This document shows, piece by piece, positions 1 to 5,851 of a stretch of 9,657 nt of DNA. Positions within the stretch are counted from its first letter, which is position 1, and every line of letters begins with the position of its first letter. The notes under the pieces were generated by a model. That model did no database searches. It worked only from the letters and a program-made list of their open reading frames with translations, and was not told the origin of the DNA. A program made the position numbers and the translations under genes. Location of the stretch: the NCBI GenBank assembly GCA_007126835.1, contig SLAO01000086.1, positions 1-9,657 on the forward strand, in the 5' to 3' direction. This DNA is from Nitriliruptorales bacterium. GTDB taxonomy: Bacteria; Actinomycetota; Nitriliruptoria; Euzebyales; Egibacteraceae.

Positions 1-1832
1 AGCCCGGTGTTGCTGGCACCCTTGGTGGTGAAGAACGGCTCGAGTGCGCGCTTCCGGGTGGCTTCGTCCATGCCCATCCCGGTGTCAGCGACCCGCAGAC
101 GCACGTGCGGGCCGGGCTCCAGGCGTCGCTGGACGGCCTGCTGACCGTCGAGCTCCACGGCCTCGACGGACAGGCTGAGCGTGCCGCCGGAGGGCATCGC
201 GTCGCGTCCGTTGAGGGCCAGGTTGAGGACGACCTGCTCGAGCCGTGCGGGGTCGGCGTGCACGATCGCGCGCTCAGGGGTCTGGATCTGCACGGCGACG
301 TCGTCCTCGACGAGACGCTCGAGCAGGCCGCGCAGCCGCCGGACGACCTCGGCGAGGTCCACCGCGACGGGGGTGCCTTCCCCACCGCGACTGAACGTCA
401 TCAGGTGGTCCACGAGGGTGGCGGCCCGCTCGCTGGCCCCCACGATCTCGTCGAGGTGTGCCGCGGCGTCCTCGTTGAGGCTGTCCCGGATCAGCTCCGC
501 GTACCCGAGCTGGGCTGTCAGCAAGTTGTTGAAGTCGTGCGCCACCCCGCCGGCGAGCCGGCCGACGGCCTCGAGCCGTTCACCACGCCGTAGCTCCTCC
601 TCGGCCTGCAGCCGACCCACTGCCGCCCCCAGCAGCGTGGCCACCGACTGCACGAACAGTTCATGGTCGGTGTCGAGCGGGTCGGCGCGGACCTCGACCG
701 CCCCCCAGGGGGCGGCACGGCCGGCGACGGGGACGGCGATCACGGCGACGCCGTCTTGCTCCCCACGCCCGACGTCGCCTTGCTCGACGGCGCACCGGGC
801 CACCGGTCCGATCTCCTCGACGGCACCGAAGGTCCCGTCGGTGGCCCCGTGGACGACCACGCGGTCACCGTCTCCGCGCAGTTCCAGCACCCGGACCGCC
901 GCCGCCCCCAGAACCTGACCCACCAACCCGGTCGCGTCGGTCGCGAGCGCTTCCGGCGTGGTGTCCTCCAGGGCAAGCCGCCCGAGCTCGGCGAGGGCAT
1001 GCTCCCTGGCCGCCCGCAGTCGGAGGGCTTCGGCGCTGCGCCGCTCGTTGGTGCTGTCGATGGCCACCCCGATGACCCGCTCACCAAAGCCCTGGGCATC
1101 CTGTACCACCGTGCCAACCGTCCGCAGCCAGCGGTCGCGGCCCTCGACGACGGCCAGGCGGAACTCGGCCTCCAGCGGCGCACCGCTACGGATGCTCTCG
1201 GCCAGCAGTGCCGTCAGGTCGTCCACGTCTTCGGGGTGCACGCTTTCGAGGAACTCGTCGAACGATTCGGGCAGGCGCCGCCCCGCGGGCCGGTACGTCG
1301 CGTCCATGTTCTCCGACCAGACGAACCACCCCGACTCGATCTCCCACTCCCAGACGCCGAGCTGACCGACCTGCATGGCCAACTGGTGACGGCGCAGCGT
1401 CTCGGTGCGGGCGGCCGCGGCGCGCTCGAGCTCCTCCCTGCGGCCTTGCAGCTCCGCCTCGGTGCGGGCCCGCTCGGTGAGCATGCGGTTGAACGCCTCG
1501 GTCGCCTGGGCGACCTCGTCTTGGCCTTCGACCGGCACGGAGGTCGTCGACCCCGTCGTGGCGAGCTCCCGGAGGCCATCGGTCAGCGCACGAAGCCGCG
1601 CGACGGTCCGGCGGCCCAGCAGCAACGCCACCCCCGCGCCAACCCCGATGGCAGCCAGGATCACCGCGGCCCACAGCCCGAACGTCAGGTCGCTGGCGAC
1701 GAGTCGGAGCACCCCCAGCAGGATCGCTGCGCTGGCCGCCGACGGCGCCAGCACGGCGGTGACCAGCCGCGTGGGCAGACGCCGGTGCCAAGGCACCGAC
1801 CCGGTGAGGTGCCCGCGTGCCGTGTGCCGCAT
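1..1832 (-). CDS. Membrane sensor histidine kinase, TM-HAMP-PAS-GAF-HisKA-HATPase (3' end missing)
   Basis: This is a two-component sensor kinase that should autophosphorylate a histidine and pass the phosphate to a response regulator. The reading frame stays open to the left edge, so 610 codons are visible. Two hydrophobic helices (about residues 23-46 and 51-73) are separated by only about 4-6 residues, so there is no extracytoplasmic sensor. A HAMP domain follows (about 74-126), then a short coiled coil, a PAS/PAC domain (about 150-262; W163 in VWEWEI) and a GAF-like domain (about 275-410). The H-box is GVAHDFNNLL with His432 as phosphoacceptor. The ATPase domain shows the N-box (N537, N541 in LNLALNGRDAM), G1 box (D583 in ADTGMGMD) and F-box (EPFFTTKG, about 600-607). 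The window ends just before the expected G2 box. AHDFNNLL kinases are often hybrids, so a C-terminal receiver could lie outside. Signal and partner are unknown. The kinase assignment is firm. Confidence 0.93.
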   Translation of the reverse strand, partial: MRHTARGHLTGSVPWHRRLPTRLVTAVLAPSAASAAILLGVLRLVASDLTFGLWAAVILAAIGVGAGVALLLGRRTVARLRALTDGLRELATTGSTTSVPVEGQDEVAQATEAFNRMLTERARTEAELQGRREELERAAAARTETLRRHQLAMQVGQLGVWEWEIESGWFVWSENMDATYRPAGRRLPESFDEFLESVHPEDVDDLTALLAESIRSGAPLEAEFRLAVVEGRDRWLRTVGTVVQDAQGFGERVIGVAIDSTNERRSAEALRLRAAREHALAELGRLALEDTTPEALATDATGLVGQVLGAAAVRVLELRGDGDRVVVHGATDGTFGAVEEIGPVARCAVEQGDVGRGEQDGVAVIAVPVAGRAAPWGAVEVRADPLDTDHELFVQSVATLLGAAVGRLQAEEELRRGERLEAVGRLAGGVAHDFNNLLTAQLGYAELIRDSLNEDAAAHLDEIVGASERAATLVDHLMTFSRGGEGTPVAVDLAEVVRRLRGLLERLVEDDVAVQIQTPERAIVHADPARLEQVVLNLALNGRDAMPSGGTLSLSVEAVELDGQQAVQRRLEPGPHVRLRVADTGMGMDEATRKRALEPFFTTKGASNTG

Positions 1833-1838
1833 CCATCG

Positions 1839-1843
1839 TCCTT
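1839..1843 (-). promoter_or_regulatory. Ribosome binding site deciding the kinase start
   Basis: Read on the minus strand, AAGGA lies 6 bases upstream of the ATG at 1832. Two ATGs sit 4 bases apart (1836 and 1832). Only the one at 1832 opens the frame with the TM, HAMP and kinase motifs, and it also has the better spacing from AAGGA. Confidence 0.6.
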
Positions 1844-1873
1844 CGTTTCGCGCCGCGCGGGCGCTCCCTGGCG

Positions 1874-1879
1874 AGAGTA
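1874..1879 (-). promoter_or_regulatory. Candidate -10 element for the minus-strand kinase
   Basis: Read on the minus strand this is TACTCT, matching the actinobacterial -10 pattern TANNNT. It would start transcription near 1867 and give a leader of roughly 35 bases that includes the AAGGA site. A weak -35-like TTGGAT (1904-1899, minus strand) lies 19 bases upstream, which is longer than ideal. This is a prediction from pattern only. Confidence 0.3.
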
Positions 1880-1888
1880 CCTGCGCCA

Positions 1889-1901
1889 GATCGCTACGAT
1901 C
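1889..1901. repeat. 13-bp inverted repeat, candidate operator
   Basis: GATCG and CGATC are perfect inverted arms of 5 bases around a 3-base centre (CTA). The palindrome covers the candidate -10 element of the plus-strand gene (1895-1900) and overlaps the weak -35 candidate of the divergent gene. A protein bound here could repress either promoter. Short palindromes of this kind also arise by chance, so the operator role is an inference. Confidence 0.3.
1895..1900 (+). promoter_or_regulatory. Candidate -10 element giving a leaderless transcript
   Basis: TACGAT matches TANNNT and ends 7 bases before the ATG at 1908, so transcription would start at or beside the first base of the start codon. 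The absence of a Shine-Dalgarno sequence between the -10 element and the ATG supports a leaderless mRNA, which is common in Actinobacteria. No good -35 hexamer was seen. Confidence 0.4.
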
Positions 1902-1907
1902 CAACCC

Positions 1908-3257
1908 ATGTTGGACCGGTCGTCCACCTCGCCCTCGCCGCTGGCCGATTGGCGCCTCCAGGCCCCCGATGCCGTCTTGCTGCGGCGTTTCGGTTACGTC
2001 CGCGCGGTGGGGGCGGTTGCCTGGACTGTGCTGGTCGTCCTGCTCGTCGCGCAGTACGGCACGCGCGCGCTGCCACTGGCGCTGGGCGTTCCGGTCCTGC
2101 TGATCGTGACCGCCATCTACTTCGCCCGTTCGCTGCGCTACCCCCGGACGATGGTCACGGTGTCGCTCGTGGCCGACGCGATCGTGCTGTTCTCGGCGAT
2201 CGCCTTCTTCGGCGGCACCGGTTCAGGGCTCATCCTGGTCTACGCGATCGTCGTCGTCAGCGCCGGGCTCCTGCTCGGACCTGCGAGCGCGGCTGGTTTC
2301 ACCCTGGTCTGCCTGCTGCTGGGGTTCGCGCAGCTCGGCCTCGAGCAGCTGGGGCTGACCCCCGCCGTGCTGCACCGGCCGGCGCTGCTCGACCGCTTGT
2401 TGATCCTGGCGGCCAGCGGTGCGGGGTTGGTCAGCGTGGGCTACCTGTCGGCGACGTACGCCAGCCGTCTGCACGAGCTGATCGCTGACGCCGGTCTGGA
2501 GGCGGCCCGCGTTCGGGACCGGGGATGGCGCCGCAGCCGGTACGTGGACCAGGCCGGCGCCGCGGTGCGTGACCAGCTGGGAGAGCTCGAAGGCCTGGCC
2601 TCGGAGCTGGAGCGCGGGGACGTCGATGCCTCCCGACGCGGTGAGCTCGCAGCGCAGCTGCGGATCGGCGTGGGCGAGCTCGAGGCCTCGGTGTCCGAGC
2701 TCGCCGACGTCGCGGCGTTGGGGGGGCTGCGCGACGCCAGGCCGCAGCCTGTGCGCCTGCCGCCCGTCGTCGACGACTGCCGTCGGGCGCTGGCCGAGCG
2801 GCTGGCGGACCACGTCGTGACTGTCGACGTCCCCGAGCTGCGGGTCGTCGGCGACCCGCGCGCGGCGCGCCGGGTGACCTACAACCTCCTCGAGAACGCC
2901 GCCGATCACACACCGCCGGGCACGAGGGTGCATATCGCCGCCCGGACCGGAGCCGGTCAGGGGGTGCTCGTCGTCACCGACGACGGCCCCGGGGTGCCCG
3001 CCGATCACGAGGCGACGCTGTTCGACCCACCCGACGAGCGCGAGCCCGAGACCGTCGGGCTGCCACTGGTTCGTGAGCTGTGCGAGGAGATGGGCGCGCG
3101 GGTCCATCACGAGCGTCCACCCGGCGGCGGCGCTCGGTTCGTGGTGTCGTTCCGGCTGGCGCCCGCGGCGGCCCCGTCCGGTGACGAGCCCGAGCCCGGC
3201 CGCGGCGCTGCAAACCGTCCGACCGGCCTGCCGGGGTCAACCGCCCCGGACCGCTAA
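1908..3257 (+). CDS. Six-TM, PilS-like sensor kinase-type protein lacking the phosphoacceptor histidine
   Basis: This 449-residue protein has six predicted membrane helices (about 33-49, 55-73, 83-101, 107-124, 126-146 and 160-182). A GGTGSGL motif (102-108) lies between the third and fourth, resembling the membrane sensor part of PilS-type kinases. A helical linker and a HATPase_c domain follow: N-box N330 in NLLENAADHTP, G1 box D358-x-G360-x-G362, a reduced F-box (LFDPP, 371-375) and a degenerate G2 box (VGLPL, G384). The dimerisation helix has no usable histidine. The position about 109 residues before N330, where it is expected, is R221 in AAVRDQLGEL. The C-terminal 30-35 residues are a Pro/Gly/Ala-rich tail. 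It may bind ATP and act as a non-phosphorylating partner, perhaps of the divergent kinase, but that is inference. The ATG at 1908 was chosen because the membrane domain starts soon after it; the same frame is open far upstream only as antisense of the neighbouring kinase. Confidence 0.85.
   Translation: MLDRSSTSPSPLADWRLQAPDAVLLRRFGYVRAVGAVAWTVLVVLLVAQYGTRALPLALGVPVLLIVTAIYFARSLRYPRTMVTVSLVADAIVLFSAIAFFGGTGSGLILVYAIVVVSAGLLLGPASAAGFTLVCLLLGFAQLGLEQLGLTPAVLHRPALLDRLLILAASGAGLVSVGYLSATYASRLHELIADAGLEAARVRDRGWRRSRYVDQAGAAVRDQLGELEGLASELERGDVDASRRGELAAQLRIGVGELEASVSELADVAALGGLRDARPQPVRLPPVVDDCRRALAERLADHVVTVDVPELRVVGDPRAARRVTYNLLENAADHTPPGTRVHIAARTGAGQGVLVVTDDGPGVPADHEATLFDPPDEREPETVGLPLVRELCEEMGARVHHERPPGGGARFVVSFRLAPAAAPSGDEPEPGRGAANRPTGLPGSTAPDR
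3231..3249 (+). other. Small hairpin at the 3' end of the PilS-like gene
   Basis: CCGGGG (3231-3236) can pair perfectly with CCCCGG (3244-3249) across a 7-base loop, immediately before the TAA stop at 3255-3257. There is no T-run after it, so it does not look like a standard intrinsic terminator. It may weakly separate the kinase gene from dapA, or mean nothing in such GC-rich DNA. Confidence 0.25.
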
Positions 3258-3260
3258 ACT
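3255..3260 (+). promoter_or_regulatory. Candidate -10 element for the dapA operon
   Basis: TAAACT fits TANNNT and is among the few AT-rich hexamers in this area. Its first three bases are the stop codon of the upstream gene. Transcription would begin near 3267, only a few bases before the dapA ATG at 3271, so the mRNA would have almost no leader. The only SD-like sequence, AGGG (3263-3266), is weak and close to the ATG. No clear -35 element was found. Confidence 0.3.
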
Positions 3261-3270
3261 CCAGGGTCCG

Positions 3271-4191
3271 ATGAGTACCTCACCTGCATCCAATCGTCCC
3301 GATCCGCCGCTCGGTCGTCTCCTGACCGCGCTCGTCACGCCGTTTGCCGCCGACGGCGCCGTCGATTACGACGGCGCCCGCCACCTTGCCTCACACGTGG
3401 TCGATTCCGGCTCGGAGGGCCTCGTCGTCTCCGGGACCACCGGCGAATCGCCAACGCTCGGTCACGCCGAGGTGCTCGACCTGTTCTCGGCGGTGCGCGA
3501 GGCGGTGCCGTCGGCGTCCGTCGTCGCCGGGTGCGGCAAGAACGACACGGCAGCCACGGTCTCGCTGGTCGAGGAGGCCAGCAAGCTGGGTGTCGACGGC
3601 ATCCTCCTGGTGTCGCCGTACTACAACAAGCCCTCCCAACGGGGGCTGGTCGCGCACTTCACGGCCGCCGCCGGGGCGACCGACCTGCCGGTGATCGTCT
3701 ACAACATCCCGGGTCGGACGGGGTGCGAGATCGCCCCGCAGACGATCTTGGACATCGTCGACGCCGCGCCCAACGTCGTCGGGGTCAAAGACGCGGTGGG
3801 CAACATGCCCAAGACCGCGTGGCTTGCCGCCCGTGCTCCGGAGCACTTCTCGATCTACGCCGGTGACGACATCAGCACCCTGCCCATGCTGTCGCTGGGC
3901 GGGGTTGGCGTGGTCAGCGTCGCCGGTCACCTCGTCTCGGGCGAGATGGGGGAGATGATCGATGCGTTTCCGAGCGACCCCGCAACCTCGCGGGCGATCC
4001 ACCATCGCTTGCTCCCCCTGTTCTCCGCGCTGTTCGTCGAGTCGAACCCGGTGCCGCTCAAGGCGGCGCTGGCGATGCTGGGCCTGCCCGGCGGGTCGGT
4101 GCGACTGCCGCTGGTCGACGCGGAGCAGTCCACGATCGACGTCGTCCGCGAGACCCTCCAGGATCTCGGACTGCTGGAGGCCGGTACGTGA
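3271..4191 (+). CDS. dapA: 4-hydroxy-tetrahydrodipicolinate synthase (DapA)
   Basis: DapA condenses pyruvate with aspartate semialdehyde, the committed step towards meso-diaminopimelate (for peptidoglycan cross-linking) and lysine. It is a cytoplasmic TIM-barrel aldolase, normally a tetramer. The 306 residues match the usual size of about 290-310. The family signature GTTGES is at 55-60, with T56-T57 in the proton relay. PYYNKP (116-121) and YNIPGRT (144-150) follow; Y144 corresponds to the active-site tyrosine and R149 to the carboxylate-binding arginine. GVKDAVGN contains the Schiff-base lysine K173. The ATG at 3271 leaves about 15 extra residues before the conserved LLTALVTPF strand. The stop overlaps the start of the RNase J gene, so the two should be translationally coupled. 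Nothing in the active site looks unusual. Confidence 0.97.
   Translation: MSTSPASNRPDPPLGRLLTALVTPFAADGAVDYDGARHLASHVVDSGSEGLVVSGTTGESPTLGHAEVLDLFSAVREAVPSASVVAGCGKNDTAATVSLVEEASKLGVDGILLVSPYYNKPSQRGLVAHFTAAAGATDLPVIVYNIPGRTGCEIAPQTILDIVDAAPNVVGVKDAVGNMPKTAWLAARAPEHFSIYAGDDISTLPMLSLGGVGVVSVAGHLVSGEMGEMIDAFPSDPATSRAIHHRLLPLFSALFVESNPVPLKAALAMLGLPGGSVRLPLVDAEQSTIDVVRETLQDLGLLEAGT
4176..4180 (+). promoter_or_regulatory. Ribosome binding site for the RNase J gene, inside dapA
   Basis: GGAGG lies 7 bases before the GTG at 4188, within the last codons of dapA. Together with the GTGA overlap (4188-4191) it fixes the start of the downstream gene and points to translational coupling. Confidence 0.7.
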
Positions 4192-5846
4192 GTGACGGGC
4201 ACCCGCCGGTCAAGGTCAGCTTCTTCGGCGGACTCGGCGAGATCGGCTGCAACATGGCCTCCGTCGAGGTCGACGGGCGCATCTTGCTGATCGACGTCGG
4301 GCTGATCTTCCCCGACGCCGAGCACTTCGGCGTCGACCTGATCCTGCCGGACTGGTCGGCGCTGGGACAGCGCGCCCCCGACGTCGACGCGGTCGTCATC
4401 ACGCACGGCCACGAGGACCACATGGGGGCGTTGCCGTTCTTCTTGCGGGAGTTCCGCGACGTGCCGATCTACGGCTCGCGCCTGACGCTGGGGCTGATCG
4501 AAGCCAAGCTCACCGAGCATCCTGACGTCACCGCCACGCTGCGGGAGGTCGAGGCGGGCGAACGCCTCGAGACGGGGCCCTTCGACCTCGAGTTCGTGGG
4601 TGTGACGCACTCCATCCCCGACGGACTGGCCGTCGCCGTTCACACCCCGCACGGCACGATCCTGCACTCCGGGGACTTCAAGCTCGACCAGACACCCATC
4701 GACTCCCAGCCGACCGACATCCCCCACCTCGCCGCCATCGGCGACGAGGGGGTGGCGCTGCTGCTCGCCGACTCCACCAACGCGGACAGCCCGGGGTTCG
4801 TGCCGAGCGAGCGCACGGTCGGCTCGACCATGGCCGACGTCTTCGCCGGCGCCGAGGGCCGCATCGTGTGCACCACGTTCGCGAGCCACATCCACCGGGT
4901 TCAGCAGGCCATCGACGCCGCGGTCGAATCCGGGCGCAAGGTCTGCTTCGTCGGTCGATCGATGGTCCGCAACATGCCGATCGCGCGCGAGCTGGGTCAC
5001 CTCGTCTACGACGACGCCGACGTGATCGAGATGGCCGACGTGGGTGCGCTGGACCGCGACCAGGTCGCCATCATCTGCACCGGCAGCCAGGGCGAGCCGT
5101 TCGCGGCACTGTCGCTGATGGCCGCAGGTCGGCACCGCCAGGTCTCCCTGGCCGAGGGCGACACGGTGGTGATGGCCTCCAGCGTGATCCCCGGCAACGA
5201 GTCGGCCATCTACAAGTCGATCAACGGCCTGTTCCGCCAGGGCGCCAAGGTCGTGCACAAGGGCATCGCCCCGGTGCACGTGTCCGGCCACGCCGCGGCT
5301 GACGAGCTCAAGTTCTTCCACAACGTCGTGCGGCCCGACGCGTTCATCCCCGTCCACGGGGAGTACCGCCACCTCGTGGCTCACTCGGCCATCGCCGTCG
5401 AGTGCGGCGTCCCGCCCGAGCAGGCCCTGGTGTGCACCGACGGTGACACGGTCCTGCTCGAGGACGGCCGGATCCGGATGGGGGAGCCGTTCCAAGCCGG
5501 CCGCGTGTTCGTCGACGGGCTCGGCGTCGGCGACGTCGGCAACGCGGTGCTGCGCCACCGGGAGCAGTTGTCCGCCGACGGCGTGTGCGTGGCGGTGGTG
5601 GTGGTCGACGGGCGGGCTCGGCTCGTCAGCGAACCGGAGGTGACTCAGACGGGGATCATCTACGAGCCCGAGCTGTCGGACTTGCTAACCAAGGCGGCCC
5701 AGGCGGTGTCCAGCGAGCTCGACCGGGTAGACCACGACGGGGACCAGGCGGTGATCCGCCGCGCCACGGTGCAGACCCTGGCCCGGTTCTGGCGCGACGA
5801 GGTCGGCCGCAGGCCTGTGATTCACGCCCAGATCGTCGAGGTTTGA
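4188..5846 (+). CDS. rnj: Ribonuclease J (metallo-beta-lactamase/beta-CASP nuclease)
   Basis: RNase J is a zinc-dependent nuclease with 5'-3' exonuclease and endonuclease activity, used in mRNA turnover and rRNA maturation. The 552 residues match actinobacterial homologues. The N-terminus has the GGLGEIG signature (14-20). The metal-binding HxHxDH motif is at H73, H75, D77 and H78 (THGHEDHMG). Further ligand candidates are H141 in THSIPDG and D163 in HSGDFK. The beta-CASP region and the return of the lactamase fold show H364 and H368 in HVSGHA and H390 and H395 in PVHGEYRH. A short C-terminal domain ends in the typical basic/Pro segment before the last strand. The start is GTG with a good SD. 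It overlaps dapA by 4 bases and ends 5 bases before ftsK, so all three are probably one operon. All recognisable catalytic residues are present. Confidence 0.96.
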   Translation: MSDGHPPVKVSFFGGLGEIGCNMASVEVDGRILLIDVGLIFPDAEHFGVDLILPDWSALGQRAPDVDAVVITHGHEDHMGALPFFLREFRDVPIYGSRLTLGLIEAKLTEHPDVTATLREVEAGERLETGPFDLEFVGVTHSIPDGLAVAVHTPHGTILHSGDFKLDQTPIDSQPTDIPHLAAIGDEGVALLLADSTNADSPGFVPSERTVGSTMADVFAGAEGRIVCTTFASHIHRVQQAIDAAVESGRKVCFVGRSMVRNMPIARELGHLVYDDADVIEMADVGALDRDQVAIICTGSQGEPFAALSLMAAGRHRQVSLAEGDTVVMASSVIPGNESAIYKSINGLFRQGAKVVHKGIAPVHVSGHAAADELKFFHNVVRPDAFIPVHGEYRHLVAHSAIAVECGVPPEQALVCTDGDTVLLEDGRIRMGEPFQAGRVFVDGLGVGDVGNAVLRHREQLSADGVCVAVVVVDGRARLVSEPEVTQTGIIYEPELSDLLTKAAQAVSSELDRVDHDGDQAVIRRATVQTLARFWRDEVGRRPVIHAQIVEV

Positions 5847-5851
5847 CCCTG

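Larger units (their letters stand above)
1833..1907. promoter_or_regulatory. Divergent intergenic control region between two sensor-kinase genes
   Basis: This 75-bp gap is the only stretch between the head-to-head kinase genes, so it must hold the start signals for both. It contains a candidate -10 element on each strand, a ribosome binding site for the minus-strand gene and a short inverted repeat. No convincing ribosome binding site precedes the plus-strand ATG at 1908. No open frame here suggests an extra gene. Confidence 0.7.

Noticed and set aside
105..918. Two overlapping plus-strand open frames in the first kilobase
   Set aside because: They lie antisense to the kinase H-box, N-box and G1 box. 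Their products are low-complexity Arg/Ser/Pro-rich or lack any recognisable fold.
1834..1836. ATG at 1836 (minus strand) as a kinase start
   Set aside because: It opens a different frame with no kinase motifs. The ATG at 1832, 4 bases later, is in the kinase frame.
1850..1864. Small GCGCC/GGCGC hairpin in the leader of the minus-strand kinase
   Set aside because: A 5-bp GC stem in such GC-rich DNA is expected by chance, and it has no T-run or riboswitch-like surroundings.
663..1907. Long plus-strand open frame running into the PilS-like gene, which could look like an 864-residue protein
   Set aside because: It is the antisense of the minus-strand kinase, whose domains and motifs are all recognisable. 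The upstream part has no membrane or kinase motifs, and the GC bias keeps such shadow frames open.
2472..2493. H189 in LHELIADA as the phosphoacceptor of the PilS-like protein
   Set aside because: It lies directly after the last membrane helix, about 141 residues before the N-box, too far for a usual HisKA-HATPase layout, and it lacks the proline and hydrophobic pattern of an H-box.
2223..3110. 295-codon minus-strand open frame opposite the PilS-like gene
   Set aside because: It has no motif or ribosome binding site, and the opposite strand shows clear membrane helices and ATPase boxes.
3927..5558. 543-codon minus-strand open frame opposite dapA and RNase J
   Set aside because: Its product is rich in Val, Asp, His and Gly with no motif, as expected for the complement of GC-rich codons. 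The plus strand encodes an intact RNase J with all catalytic residues.
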